From Acidobacteriota bacterium (GTDB lineage: Bacteria > Acidobacteriota > Terriglobia > Acidiferrales > UBA7541), in contig JAJYLB010000022.1 in NCBI GenBank assembly GCA_021788095.1, positions 1 through 61,152 on the forward strand: a stretch of 61,152 nucleotides of DNA. Direction: 5' to 3'. The position numbers and the translations under genes are program-made. This document shows positions 50,940 to 60,771 of this stretch, one piece after another. Every line of letters begins with the position of its first letter. The stretch's first letter is position 1. The notes below the pieces were generated by a model, which did not search any database, was not told where the DNA came from, and saw only the letters and a list, made by a program, of their open reading frames with translations.

Positions 50940-52229
50940 ATGAGGTTTGGATCACGGCCGTTCGCCTGGACGCTGTTCATTCTGCTCGTGGCGGCGCCAG
51001 CCGCCGGTCAATCGAAAGGGAAGGTTCAGGCGCAGCAGGCGCCCGCAGCCACGCTCAGGCTCGAAGACTTGGTGGCGGCGGCACTGCGGGCGAATCCGGA
51101 AATACGCGCGGCGGAATTGCGCGTCGAAGCGCTCGACGCGCGCGTGCCTCAGGCGAAGGCGCTGCCCGATCCGACGGTGAGTGTGGGCTGGATGGGCAAG
51201 CCCGCTCCCTTCGTTGTAAACAGCGCGGCGGCGATGAGCTATCGCGGCGTCTCGGCGATGGAGACCTTCCCTTTCCCCGGCAAGCTGAAGCTGCAGGGCG
51301 AAATTGCGGATCGCGAGAGCCGAGCGGCGTGGTGGGATTACGAAGCGGCGCGACGGCGGGTGGGTTCCCAGGTCAAAGTTGCCTACTACCAATACGCCTA
51401 TGACGATCAGGCGCTCGGCATCGTCGAGAACAGCCGCACCCTGTTCGAGAAGCTGACGAAGATCGCCGAAACCCGCTACGAGGCCGGCAAGGGGCTCCAG
51501 CAGGACGTACTCAAGGGCCAGCTCGAGCTTTCCGAGCTCCTCGAGCAGATCACCTTGCTCGAGGAGGAACGGCAGACGGCCGCGGCGCGCATCAATACAC
51601 TCCTCAATCGCGATCCGCAGACGCCGCTCCCGCCGCCAGCCGCCTTGGCCCAGGGGAAGCTCGCTTATACCCTCCCCGAGCTTTATCAACTGGCGAGCCG
51701 CAACGATACCGGGATCCAGCAGGACCAGCGCATGATCGAGCGCGACCGCGACGCCGTCGCTTTGGCCCGCAAGTCCTACGACCCCGATTTCAGCGTCGGC
51801 TACGATTTTCAGAGGATGCCGGGCGGACCGAACTTGTATGGCGCGCAAGTCGGGATCAACATCCCCATCTTCTACAAATCGAAGCAGCGCGAGGAAGTGG
51901 TCGAAGCCAGCCGGAATCTCTCGAGCGACACCAGCCTGCAGGCGAACCGGGCAACGGAAGTCAATTACCTGGTGAAGGAACAATACGTAGCTGCCGAGCA
52001 GGCGGCCAAGCTCGCCGTGATCTATTCGCAAGCCATCGTGCCGCAATCCTCCGAGACCCTCGAATCGTCCGAATTGGCCTACGAAACCGGGAAAGTGGAT
52101 TTCCTCACGATGCTCGACAATTTCATCCATCTACTCGATTACCAAATCCATTACGACCGCCAGATTTCCGATTACCAGATCGCGTTGGCGCGGCTCGAGC
52201 CGCTGGTGGGCGTCGAGCTGGTGAGGTGA
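50940..52229 (+). CDS. CusC/CzcC-like outer-membrane efflux protein
   Basis: 429 residues from ATG 50940 with GGGGAGGGAATACC before it. After the signal peptide (WTLFILLVAAPAAGQ) come the two TolC-type repeats (LRLEDLVAAALRANPEIRAAELRVEALDARVPQAKALPDPTVSVGW; ALARKSYDPDFSVGYDFQRMPG ... VGINIPIF) with long coiled-coil helices. It provides the outer-membrane channel of the RND system encoded next; the adaptor gene starts 13 bases after the stop. Confidence 0.9.
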   Translation: MRFGSRPFAWTLFILLVAAPAAGQSKGKVQAQQAPAATLRLEDLVAAALRANPEIRAAELRVEALDARVPQAKALPDPTVSVGWMGKPAPFVVNSAAAMSYRGVSAMETFPFPGKLKLQGEIADRESRAAWWDYEAARRRVGSQVKVAYYQYAYDDQALGIVENSRTLFEKLTKIAETRYEAGKGLQQDVLKGQLELSELLEQITLLEEERQTAAARINTLLNRDPQTPLPPPAALAQGKLAYTLPELYQLASRNDTGIQQDQRMIERDRDAVALARKSYDPDFSVGYDFQRMPGGPNLYGAQVGINIPIFYKSKQREEVVEASRNLSSDTSLQANRATEVNYLVKEQYVAAEQAAKLAVIYSQAIVPQSSETLESSELAYETGKVDFLTMLDNFIHLLDYQIHYDRQISDYQIALARLEPLVGVELVR

Positions 52230-52242
52230 AGGAGCCGCACTC

Positions 52243-53832
52243 ATGAAAAACTATCGCACCCCATTTCTGGTTCTCGTGGCCCTCAACGCGCTGCTTTTGG
52301 CGGGGCTCGGGGCATGGTGGTGGCGCGCTCGCCGAGCCGCTCCCGTGCCGGGCAGCCAGCCGGCCGGGGCCAGCGCGACGCAAGTTACCGAGTCCGGAGC
52401 CGCACCTCCTGCCCAGGCGGCGTCCGCGCCTGCCGCCGAGACGGGCGCTGCCGCGCCGGCGCTCGCACCGATCCAGCTTTCTCCCCAGCGGCTCCAGAGC
52501 ATCGGCGTCACAACCGGAACCGTGAAACGCCAGACCATCCACGACGACATTCGCGTGGTGGGCAACGTCGTTGTGGACGAGCAGAAGCAAGCCTACGTCC
52601 AGACGCGGTTTTCCGGCTGGATCCAGCAGGTGTACGCCAACGCCAACTATCAATACGTGAGGAAAGGCCAGCCGCTTTTCACCATCTACAGCCAGGACCT
52701 CGTCACGACCGAGCGCGAATACCTGCTGGCGAAGCAGAACGAACAGGTCCTGGCCTCAAGCACCGTTCCCGGCGCCGCATCGGGCGCAAAATCCCTGGTT
52801 GGCGCGGCGCTCGAGCGGCTGCGGCAATGGGACCTGCCGAAGCGGGAAATCGCCCGGCTCGAGCGCACCGGCAAAGTCGAGCAGTACCTCACCGTCGATT
52901 CCCCCGCCACCGGCTTCATCACCGAGCGGAACGCCCTGCCGAACATGTATGTCGATCCCTCCACCCGGCTCTACACCGTGGCTGATTTCTCGACGGTATG
53001 GGCCAATGCCGAAGTCTTTCAAAACGACCTAGGCCGCGTGCGCGTGGGCGAGCCGGCGACGCTCACCGTCGATTCCTACCCCGGCCGCACGTTCTACGGC
53101 CGCGTGGATTTCATCAACCCCACCGTCGATATGACCACGCGCACGGCGCAAGTGCGCCTGGTGTTTTCGAATCCCGCCCTTCTATTGCGTCCTGGGATGT
53201 TCGTCAACGTCGATTTGGAGATTCCCATGGGCTGGCAAATTGTCGTGCCGGCAACGGCCGTCTTCCAGGCCGGAACCCAACAGCTCGCCTTTCTGTATCG
53301 CGGTGGCGGATATATCGAGCCGGTGAACGTCACGGTTGGCCCGCAAGTCGGCGACGTCTACATCGTGCTGAAGGGTCTCAAACCGGGCCAGCGGATCGTG
53401 ACCTCGGCCAATTTCCTGATTGATTCCGAAAGCCAGCTCCAAGCCGCCATCGGATCGTTTCTGCCGCCGCCTTCGGCTCCGGCCGCGGCGGGCGGCGGGG
53501 CGGGCACCGCACAGTACCAAATCCAGTTCAGCAGTATTCCCACACCTCCCGCCAAGGGCGCAAACAACTTCGAGGTGAAGCTGACCGATGCCAAAGGCCA
53601 GCCGGTTGCCGGCGCGGACGTTCAGGTTCTCTTCTACATGCCGGGCATGCCGGCGATGGGCATGGCGGCGCAGCGAGCCCAATTCACTCTCGCGGAGAAG
53701 GGCGCCGGCGACTACGAAGGCCCCGGCAATTTGCCGAGCAGCGGGGACTGGCAAGTGACCATCGTGGCGCGACGCGCCGGCCAGGTGATAGCCACCAAGC
53801 AACTCAGCGGTAGCACCGGCGGAGGGATGTGA
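52243..53832 (+). CDS. cusB: CusB-like RND adaptor with C-terminal YtkA/FixH-like domain
   Basis: 529 residues. An N-terminal anchor (FLVLVALNALLLAGLGAWWW) is followed by an Ala/Pro linker and the periplasmic adaptor core of the heavy-metal branch (IGVTTGTVKRQTIHDDIRVVGNVVVDEQKQAYVQTRFSGWIQQVYANANYQYVRKGQPLFTIYS; ATGFITERNALPNMYVDPSTRLYTVADFSTVWANAEVFQNDL). After about residue 415, where CusB proteins normally end, an extra 110-residue beta domain (NNFEVKLTDAKGQPVAGADVQVLFYMPGMPAMGM) resembles YtkA/FixH-type domains and is Met-rich, possibly a metal-delivery module. The RND pump gene starts 1 base after the stop. Confidence 0.92.
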   Translation: MKNYRTPFLVLVALNALLLAGLGAWWWRARRAAPVPGSQPAGASATQVTESGAAPPAQAASAPAAETGAAAPALAPIQLSPQRLQSIGVTTGTVKRQTIHDDIRVVGNVVVDEQKQAYVQTRFSGWIQQVYANANYQYVRKGQPLFTIYSQDLVTTEREYLLAKQNEQVLASSTVPGAASGAKSLVGAALERLRQWDLPKREIARLERTGKVEQYLTVDSPATGFITERNALPNMYVDPSTRLYTVADFSTVWANAEVFQNDLGRVRVGEPATLTVDSYPGRTFYGRVDFINPTVDMTTRTAQVRLVFSNPALLLRPGMFVNVDLEIPMGWQIVVPATAVFQAGTQQLAFLYRGGGYIEPVNVTVGPQVGDVYIVLKGLKPGQRIVTSANFLIDSESQLQAAIGSFLPPPSAPAAAGGGAGTAQYQIQFSSIPTPPAKGANNFEVKLTDAKGQPVAGADVQVLFYMPGMPAMGMAAQRAQFTLAEKGAGDYEGPGNLPSSGDWQVTIVARRAGQVIATKQLSGSTGGGM

Positions 53833-53833
53833 A

Positions 53834-56800
53834 ATGATCGCGCGCTGGATCGATTGGTGCAGCCGGAACCGGTTCCTCGTCTTTACCGGAGTTTTCCTGC
53901 TCGTCCTGGCGGGGATCTGGTCGATGGGCCACATTCCTCTCGACGCTCTGCCCGATATTTCCGACGTTCAGGTCATCATCCACACCGACTGGCCCGGAGA
54001 GCCGCCCAACATCATCGAGGACCAGGTCACTTATCCCATCGTCACCGCGCTGCTCACCGCCCCGCAGGTAAAGGAGGTGCGGGCGCAAACGATGTTCGGC
54101 GACTCCTACGTTTACGTCATCTTTCAGGATGGAACGGACATCTACTGGGCGCGCTCGCGCGTGCTCGAGTACCTGCAACAAATCAAGGGACGCATTCCGG
54201 AGGGAGTGAACCCCGAAATCGGCCCCGACGCCACCGGCGCCGGCTGGGTGTACGAATACGCGCTGGTCGATCACACCCACAAGCACAGCCTCGCCGACTT
54301 GCGCACCCTGCAGGATTGGTACATCCGCTATTGGCTGGAAACCGTTCCCGGCGTCTCCGAAGTCGCCACGATCGGCGGTTTCGTCCGCCAGTTCCAAGTC
54401 AATCTCGATCCCAACAAACTGCTCGCGTACAACATCCCCCTGCGCACCGTCATCGACCGGGTGCGCGAGAGCACCAACGAAGTCGGCGGCCGTTTGCTCG
54501 AATTCGGCGGCGCCGAATACATGGTTCGCGGACTCGGCTACTTCAAATCCCTCGACGATCTGCGCGATATCCCCGTCGGCGTCCAAAACGGCACGCCCGT
54601 GCTCATCAGCGATCTCGGCACGGTCAGTTACGGGCCGGACATTCGCCGGGGCGTCGCCGATTGGAACGGGGAAGGGGAAACGGTGGGCGGCATTGTGGTG
54701 ATGCGGTACGGCCAGAACGCGCTCAACGTCATCCAGGGGATCCAGGCTAAGATTGCCGAGATGCGAGCCTCGCTGCCGCCCGGCGTCGAGATCGTGCCCG
54801 CCTACGACCGCTCCGGCCTGATCCACGAATCCATCAACACGCTCGAGCGCGATCTGCTCGAAGAATCGATCATCGTGAGTCTGGTCATCATCATCTTCCT
54901 CTTTCATTTCCGTTCCGCGCTCATCCCCATCGTCACGCTCCCCATTGCGGTCATCGCCTCGTTCGTCCCGATGTACTACTTCCACGTGACGGCCAACATC
55001 ATGTCGCTCGGCGGAATCGCGCTCGCCATAGGCGTCTTGGTGGATGCCGCGATCGTCATGGTCGAGAACGGCTATCGCTGCCTTTCCGAAGCGCAAGCCG
55101 CCGCTTCTCCACCGGGCGTGGACGGCGCGGCCGATCCGCCTGGCACAACGGCCGGGGAAGCACGGCCCGAGTCGGCGGCTCCGACGGCTGCCGCGCGGGC
55201 GCCGCTTTCGCCGCGCGAGCGGGCCAGGATTCTGCTCGAAGCCGCCAGGCAGGTGGGCCCGCCGATCTTCTTCTCCCTGATCATCATCATCGTCTCGTTC
55301 CTCCCGGTCTTCTTGCTTCAGGCGCAAGAGGGGCGGTTATTCCGCCCGTTGGCCTGGACCAAAACGCTGGCCATCGGCTTTTCGTCCCTGCTCTCCATCA
55401 CGCTGATTCCGATCCTCATGCTGATCTTCATTCGCGGCCATCTGAAACCGGAATCCGCCAATCCCGTCTCGCGCTTCACGCAATTTCTCTACCTTCCGGT
55501 CTTGCGTTTCTGCCTGCGCCACCGCATTCTCACGCTGCTTGCCGGTCTCGCGTTCCTGGCCGCGACCCTGCCGCTCGCCGCGCGCATCGGCAGCCAGTTC
55601 ATGCCTCCCTTCTACGAAGGCTCCGCGCTCTACATGCCCACCTCGTATCCCGGCATCTCCATCACCGAGAGTGGGGATCTCATGCAGGAGCAGGACCGCA
55701 TCATCCGTTCATTCCCGGAGGTCAAAAGCGTTTTCGGGACCGTGGGCCGGTCCGACTCCGCCACCGATAATGCGGACCTTTCGATGTTCGACACCACAAT
55801 CATGCTCAAACCGCGCGACCAGTGGCCCCAGGGGATGACCTACGCGAAGCTGATTCAGCAGATGGACGCCAAGCTTCAGTTCCCGGGCATCACCAACACC
55901 TGGACGATGCCTATTCAGAACCGCCTGGACATGGAACTGACGGGGATCAAGACCCCGGTCGGCATGAAGATCCAGGCCCCTAACCTCGCCGATATCCAGC
56001 AAGTGGGCGCCCGGGTGCAGCATCTTCTTTCGGGGCTGCCCGGCGTGCGATCGATCTTCGCCGAGCGGGTGTCCCAGGGCTTTTACCTGAACATCGCGGT
56101 CAATCGGCCCGTGGCCGCGCGTTATGGGCTCACCGTGGCCGACGTGCAGCGCGTGGTCACCTCCGGCATCGGCGGCGAGGACATCGCCACGAACATCGAA
56201 GGGCGCGAGCGCTACCCGATCGATGTCCGCTACAACCGCGATTTCCGCGACGATATCCCCGCGCTCGGACGCGTCTTGATTCCCACGCCCTCCGGCGCGC
56301 AAATCCCCATCTCCGAAGTCGCCAGCATCACGTTTTCTCCCGGCCCGGCGTCGATCCGCGACGAAGACGCACAACTCACCGGCTACGTCTACTTCGATCT
56401 GAGCACGAGCGATTCCGGCGGTTTCGTCCAAAAGGCCACGAACCTGCTCCGCCAGAAACTGCAACTGCCGCCGGGCGCTTCCTACCATTGGTCCGGTGAA
56501 TATGAATTCGAGGTGCGGGCGCAAAAGCGGTTGGAATTGATTATGCCGATCGTTTTCTTCGTCATTTTCGTCCTGCTCTACATGACCTTCAACTCCGCGG
56601 CCGAGGCTGCCATCCTGATCTTGCCGACCGCCTTCGCCCTCACGGGCGGGCTGCTCTTGCAATGGCTGCTCGGCTACAACTTCAGCGTGGCGGTTTGGGT
56701 CGGCTACATCGCGCTGTTCGGCATCGCCGTCGAAACCGGTGTGGTCATGGTCGTCTACTTGCACGAAGCGCTCGATCGCCGCCTGGCCAGCGATGTGCCG

Positions 56801-57088
56801 GTCGAGCACGGGGAGATCGAGGCGGCGACGGTCGAAGGCGCAGTGCAGCGTTTACGGCCGAAGCTGATGACCGTGTTCGCCGTCCTGTTCAGCCTCGGGC
56901 CGATCCTTTGGGAGACGGGCGTCGGCTCGGACGTGATGAAGCCTATCGCCACGCCCATGGTGGGCGGGATGGTGACCTCGTCGATTGGCGTTCTGCTGCT
57001 GGTTCCGGTCCTCTTTTCCATGCTGAAAGAACGCCAGCTCCGCCTAGGCAAGCTGGCGCGGCCGCAGGCCGGTCCGGCGAAGGATTGA
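53834..57088 (+). CDS. cusA: CusA-like heavy-metal RND efflux pump
   Basis: 1084 residues, twelve membrane helices in two halves with large periplasmic loops. HME-RND hallmarks include PLDALPDISDVQVIIHTDWPGEPPNIIEDQVTYP, GYARSRVLEY-type lock (IYWARSRVLEYLQ), IAIGVLVDAAIVMVENGYR and the C-terminal AETGVVMVVYLHEA. The family profile is that of monovalent Cu/Ag exporters (CusA). Between residues about 418 and 460 there is an Ala/Pro/Gly-rich low-complexity cytoplasmic loop not usual for the family. Works with the two upstream proteins to export metal from periplasm to outside by proton antiport. Confidence 0.94.
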   Translation: MIARWIDWCSRNRFLVFTGVFLLVLAGIWSMGHIPLDALPDISDVQVIIHTDWPGEPPNIIEDQVTYPIVTALLTAPQVKEVRAQTMFGDSYVYVIFQDGTDIYWARSRVLEYLQQIKGRIPEGVNPEIGPDATGAGWVYEYALVDHTHKHSLADLRTLQDWYIRYWLETVPGVSEVATIGGFVRQFQVNLDPNKLLAYNIPLRTVIDRVRESTNEVGGRLLEFGGAEYMVRGLGYFKSLDDLRDIPVGVQNGTPVLISDLGTVSYGPDIRRGVADWNGEGETVGGIVVMRYGQNALNVIQGIQAKIAEMRASLPPGVEIVPAYDRSGLIHESINTLERDLLEESIIVSLVIIIFLFHFRSALIPIVTLPIAVIASFVPMYYFHVTANIMSLGGIALAIGVLVDAAIVMVENGYRCLSEAQAAASPPGVDGAADPPGTTAGEARPESAAPTAAARAPLSPRERARILLEAARQVGPPIFFSLIIIIVSFLPVFLLQAQEGRLFRPLAWTKTLAIGFSSLLSITLIPILMLIFIRGHLKPESANPVSRFTQFLYLPVLRFCLRHRILTLLAGLAFLAATLPLAARIGSQFMPPFYEGSALYMPTSYPGISITESGDLMQEQDRIIRSFPEVKSVFGTVGRSDSATDNADLSMFDTTIMLKPRDQWPQGMTYAKLIQQMDAKLQFPGITNTWTMPIQNRLDMELTGIKTPVGMKIQAPNLADIQQVGARVQHLLSGLPGVRSIFAERVSQGFYLNIAVNRPVAARYGLTVADVQRVVTSGIGGEDIATNIEGRERYPIDVRYNRDFRDDIPALGRVLIPTPSGAQIPISEVASITFSPGPASIRDEDAQLTGYVYFDLSTSDSGGFVQKATNLLRQKLQLPPGASYHWSGEYEFEVRAQKRLELIMPIVFFVIFVLLYMTFNSAAEAAILILPTAFALTGGLLLQWLLGYNFSVAVWVGYIALFGIAVETGVVMVVYLHEALDRRLASDVPVEHGEIEAATVEGAVQRLRPKLMTVFAVLFSLGPILWETGVGSDVMKPIATPMVGGMVTSSIGVLLLVPVLFSMLKERQLRLGKLARPQAGPAKD

Positions 57089-57104
57089 GAAACGGTGATA
57101 CACT

Positions 57105-57653
57105 ATGGCTCATAACTTCTCGCATGGGGAGCGAAGTCGTAAGGGGAAGCTTACGCGAGCGAAAACCATTCTGCTGACTGTCGTGGCCTTGGCCGCGCTG
57201 GCGGGCTTGGGACTGGTAACCTACCGCGCCACCGCGTCCGCGCAACCGCTCGTCTGTCAAATCTGCGGCCGCGACGTGCATAAGCAGGTCGAGTTTGTCG
57301 TCAACACGACCAAGGGCGAACTCACCGCCTGCTGCCCTAGTTGCGCGATGCACTACATCCTGAGCCATCCTCATGAGATTCGCGGAGCCCGCGCCACCGA
57401 TTACTCCTCGGGCCGCCTGATTGACGCGCATTCCGCCTACTACGACGAAGGCGGCGACGTGCAATACTGCACGGCCCACCAACCCGCGGTCGAGCGCGGA
57501 CCGGCCGATGACATGCAAGAGCGCGTCTACGACCGTTGCCTGCCCGTCCTCGTCGCTTTCACCAGCCGCGCGGAAGCCGAAGCCTACCAGCGCCAGCACG
57601 GCGGCCGTGTGCTTACCTACCAGGAAGCCATCCAAAGCCTGCGCGAACGGTGA
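57105..57653 (+). CDS. NosL-like copper-binding membrane protein
   Basis: 182 residues. One membrane anchor (ILLTVVALAALAGLGLVTY) is followed by QPLVCQICGRDVHKQVEF, ACCPSCAMHYILSH, and a C-terminal NosL-like module (ARATDYSSGRLIDAHSAYY ... VERGPADDMQERVYDRCLPVLVAFTSRAEAEAYQRQHGGRVLTYQEAIQSL). NosL is a Cu(I) chaperone for nitrous-oxide reductase. No nos genes are visible, so here it more likely delivers copper to or from the efflux system. It lies 16 bases after the RND pump gene, in the same operon. Confidence 0.85.
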   Translation: MAHNFSHGERSRKGKLTRAKTILLTVVALAALAGLGLVTYRATASAQPLVCQICGRDVHKQVEFVVNTTKGELTACCPSCAMHYILSHPHEIRGARATDYSSGRLIDAHSAYYDEGGDVQYCTAHQPAVERGPADDMQERVYDRCLPVLVAFTSRAEAEAYQRQHGGRVLTYQEAIQSLRER

Positions 57654-57696
57654 GGCCTGGCCTCGCTCCTGCCGAAAATCGCCCGCACCAGGATAG

Positions 57697-59103
57697 TCAC
57701 TCCTGCCGGGTAGTCCCTGCCATTCCGGAGGGCAAGTCGATTTCGCGCACCGGATGATTGATCCTGTCGGCAGGCGTGGGGGCTTCCAAGCCATCGGTCA
57801 GAAGGAAGGAGTTCAACGCAATGGCGCTGGCGCCGAGATTTTCGAGCGCCACGATGTCGGCGTCTTCCAGTTGGAAAAGCGTGCGCTGGGCGATCAGCAC
57901 CTGCGGATACGCGGCAGCCATCTCTTGGTAGTTCTTGAGGTACATCTGGTACGCCTCCCGCGCGCGGGGCAGGATCTGATTCTGGTAACGGGTGACGGCG
58001 TCGAGCGCGGTCGCGTAGTTCTGGAAGACGGGGGCGGCGCGTTCCCGCAGAACCAGCCGCACGCGCTCGACTTCGCTGCGCGCGCGATCGAGTCGCGCCC
58101 GTGCTGCCTCGATGTTCCCTTGATTCCTGTCGAAGAGCGGGATTTGAACGCCGACGGTGGCGAATCCCTCGAGGCCGATGGGTTTGCCCGAGAATTCCGA
58201 AAGCTCGCGATTCTGTTCGATCCCCGCGCGAAGTTCCAGGTTCGGGATGGGCTCGCGCCGCGCACGGGCCAGGACGGCTTCGGCCTTTTGCACGCCGAGT
58301 TCGGCGATCTTCACGGCGGGGCTGTCTTCGAGCATTCGAGCGAGCCACGTGGCCCGATCGAGAGATCCGAAGGTCTCGAGATTGCCCGCCAGGGGAGCCA
58401 TGGGCAGGTTGGGCAGGCCGACGGTGGCGGCGAGGGCTTGCCAAATGCCCTGTTGGTCCTGCTCTGCCGCGGAAAGGGCGAGTTGAGCTTGCTGCGCCTG
58501 CACCTCGGCTTCCAGCACGTCGGGCCGGTCCGCTTCGCCCACGTTGAATAGCTGGCGGGAAGTCTTCACGGCCTCGTTGGCAAGCTGAACCAGATGGCGG
58601 CGTACGCCCACGGTTTCCTGGGTGGCAAGCGCGCGGAGGAAATACAACTGGACGGCGGTCGTGACCCGAAGCCGCTGTTCGGCGGACTCCGCCAGGGCCT
58701 GTTGGCGCTCCCGTTCGAAGATTTTGCGGTTCAAACCCAGCTTGCCGCCCAACACGATGTCCTGCTGAACGAAAAAGCCCTGTTCGCCTCCGCGTTCGGC
58801 GCCGCCGCGAATTTGCTCGCCAATATAACCGGCGGTGGGATTGGGGTAGAGCCCCGATTGCAACTTTCGTCCCTCGGAGGATTGGATTTCGGCCTGCGCT
58901 TGAGCCAGGGTGGGATTGTGAGCGAGCGCCATCTGCTTGAGATCTTCCAGGGTGTAGGAGGCGACGGCTGGCGGATGGGCTGCGGGGTCGCCCGCGGATT
59001 GCGAGATGCCAGGCTGCTGCGCCGCGGCGCGCGGCGCGGCGAAATACAGCAGCGCCAGGATCACCACCCCGCCCGCCAGAATCTGTGACCGCCTGTTTGC
59101 CAT
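57697..59103 (-). CDS. TolC-family outer-membrane factor (second)
   Basis: 468 residues from ATG 59103 with GGAAGGAGAGAATTCCC before it; the frame is open upstream but that start clearly begins the signal peptide (ILAGGVVILALLYFAAPRAAAQ). Two TolC repeats are visible (YTLEDLKQMALAHNPTLAQAQAEIQSSEGRKLQSGLYPNPTAGY; NRELSEFSGKPIGLEGFATVGVQIPLFDRNQGNIEAARARL). Forms an outer-membrane channel, possibly for copper export. Located 50 bases after the multicopper oxidase gene on the same strand. Confidence 0.9.
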   Translation of the reverse strand: MANRRSQILAGGVVILALLYFAAPRAAAQQPGISQSAGDPAAHPPAVASYTLEDLKQMALAHNPTLAQAQAEIQSSEGRKLQSGLYPNPTAGYIGEQIRGGAERGGEQGFFVQQDIVLGGKLGLNRKIFERERQQALAESAEQRLRVTTAVQLYFLRALATQETVGVRRHLVQLANEAVKTSRQLFNVGEADRPDVLEAEVQAQQAQLALSAAEQDQQGIWQALAATVGLPNLPMAPLAGNLETFGSLDRATWLARMLEDSPAVKIAELGVQKAEAVLARARREPIPNLELRAGIEQNRELSEFSGKPIGLEGFATVGVQIPLFDRNQGNIEAARARLDRARSEVERVRLVLRERAAPVFQNYATALDAVTRYQNQILPRAREAYQMYLKNYQEMAAAYPQVLIAQRTLFQLEDADIVALENLGASAIALNSFLLTDGLEAPTPADRINHPVREIDLPSGMAGTTRQE

Positions 59104-59153
59104 GGGAATTCTCTCCTTCCGATGAAGTTGCAACATTTCGATTTCTCCTGCGC

Positions 59154-60674
59154 CTATTCCCGCAGGCGGTGAGGCATCGGCATGGACATCGCCGGGGACT
59201 TCGCTTGCTGTTTCAATTCCATAATCTTGTCGTAGAGCGCGGGTTCGAGGACGCGGACGAGCGTTGACATTCCGCCTACGCTGCCGCTCCAAGTGGGCCG
59301 TAGGCCGTAGGTTTCCGGCTTCGCCACGGCGGCGTCCATAGGCATGAACATGTCTTGAGGGAATCCGGGAACGGTTTCGGCGTTGGCAGGAATGTTCATG
59401 CCCGGCATCTGCATCCCCGGCATCTGCTGCGCTTTCTTTTCCCGTTCGCGGCCCGATTCCTGCATCGCGTGCATCCCCGACAACGGCAAGTTGGTGGTGG
59501 GGGTTTCAGAATCGGAGCCGATGCCCATGGACCGGCCAAGACTCGGGCCGTTTTCCTTGCTCAACGCCTCGCCCTGGCGCAGCATGCCCATGCCTTCCTC
59601 CATGCCCATGCCGGCCGGCAGGCCATGGCCGACCTGGGCGATTGGGCCGACCATCGAAGCCATGTGGTTCATCATGTGGTGCGGCAGATGGCAGTGAAGC
59701 ATCCAGTCGCCCGGATAGATGGCGTCGAACTCGATGTCGCGCGCCTGGGCCACGGCCACCAGGACGGTGTTCTCGGGCCGCCAAGTGGACTGGGGCGCGC
59801 GGCCGGCCTCGGTCCCGGTGACGTAGAAAGTGTTGCCGTGGAGATGCATCGGATGGTGGTCCATACCCAGATTGACGAACCGAATCCGGACTCGCTCGCC
59901 CAGCTTGGCAACCAGCGGCGTCGTCGCCGGCCCCGAACGGCCGTTGATCGTCAGCCAGTTGAATTCCATGGCCATCGTGTTGGGGATGGGATTGTCGGGC
60001 AGGATGGCGAATTCCTGGAGGATCAGGCCGTAGTCCCTGTCGACCTTGGGCGAGTAGGGAACCTTGGGATGCATGATGAACATCCCGATCATTCCCATCA
60101 TTTCCTGCATGGCCATGTGCGAGTGGTAGAAGAAGGTTCCCTCCTGGTGGAGAGTGAATTCGTAGACGTAGCGACCGCCCGGCGGTATCGGATCCTGGCA
60201 AACTCCCGGCACTCCATCCATCCCGATGGGAACCTCGATCCCGTGCCAATGCACCGATGTCGCTTCGGGAAGATGGTTCTCGACGACCATGCGGACGCGG
60301 TCGCCCTGATTGACTTCAATCGTCGGGCCGGGAGCGGTGCCGTTGTAGCCCCAGAGGTCGAAGCTGTAGCCGGGCAGAAACGCGCGCTTGACCGGTTCGG
60401 CAACCAGGTGAAACACCTTCACGCCGTTGTCCATCTGGAAGGGCAAATAGGGTAGGTCCGGCGTGATGACCGAAGAAAGGCCGGGCGCCCCGGCGTCGGC
60501 CTGATGCGCCCTTTGCTTTCCGTGTGTCTTGCCCTGGCCCATTTTCATTCCCGGAGGCATGGGCATCTTCCCTTGTCCCGACGGCGCCGGGGTTTCGGCA
60601 ACCCCGCGCGTGGCGATGGCGCCTGCGCCCAGCAGCGCCGCGCCCCGCAAAAAGTTCCGACGCGTTCGATCCAT
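59154..60674 (-). CDS. Tat-exported CopA-type multicopper oxidase
   Basis: 506 residues from ATG 60674 with CAGGAGGAATC before it. Tat signal RTRRNFLRGAALLGAGA. The four copper-site motifs are present: HWHGIEVP near residue 142, FFYHSHMAMQE, HHPMHLHGN and MLHCHLPHHMMNHM near 328. From about 335 to 450 there is a Met-rich tail (MGMEEGMGML, MPGMQMPGMN), also seen at the mature N-terminus (MPMPPGMKMG). Oxidises Cu(I) to less toxic Cu(II) in the periplasm. The arrangement with the following TolC-type gene fits a copper-resistance operon. Confidence 0.93.
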   Translation of the reverse strand: MDRTRRNFLRGAALLGAGAIATRGVAETPAPSGQGKMPMPPGMKMGQGKTHGKQRAHQADAGAPGLSSVITPDLPYLPFQMDNGVKVFHLVAEPVKRAFLPGYSFDLWGYNGTAPGPTIEVNQGDRVRMVVENHLPEATSVHWHGIEVPIGMDGVPGVCQDPIPPGGRYVYEFTLHQEGTFFYHSHMAMQEMMGMIGMFIMHPKVPYSPKVDRDYGLILQEFAILPDNPIPNTMAMEFNWLTINGRSGPATTPLVAKLGERVRIRFVNLGMDHHPMHLHGNTFYVTGTEAGRAPQSTWRPENTVLVAVAQARDIEFDAIYPGDWMLHCHLPHHMMNHMASMVGPIAQVGHGLPAGMGMEEGMGMLRQGEALSKENGPSLGRSMGIGSDSETPTTNLPLSGMHAMQESGREREKKAQQMPGMQMPGMNIPANAETVPGFPQDMFMPMDAAVAKPETYGLRPTWSGSVGGMSTLVRVLEPALYDKIMELKQQAKSPAMSMPMPHRLRE

Positions 60675-60771
60675 GATTCCTCCTGAATTCATCTTCGCTT
60701 TTCTATGGTGACTCCGAGCGTCACCCGATCCGCTCGGCAAATTCGCCGAAAATTCGCAACCGCCATTCTCG

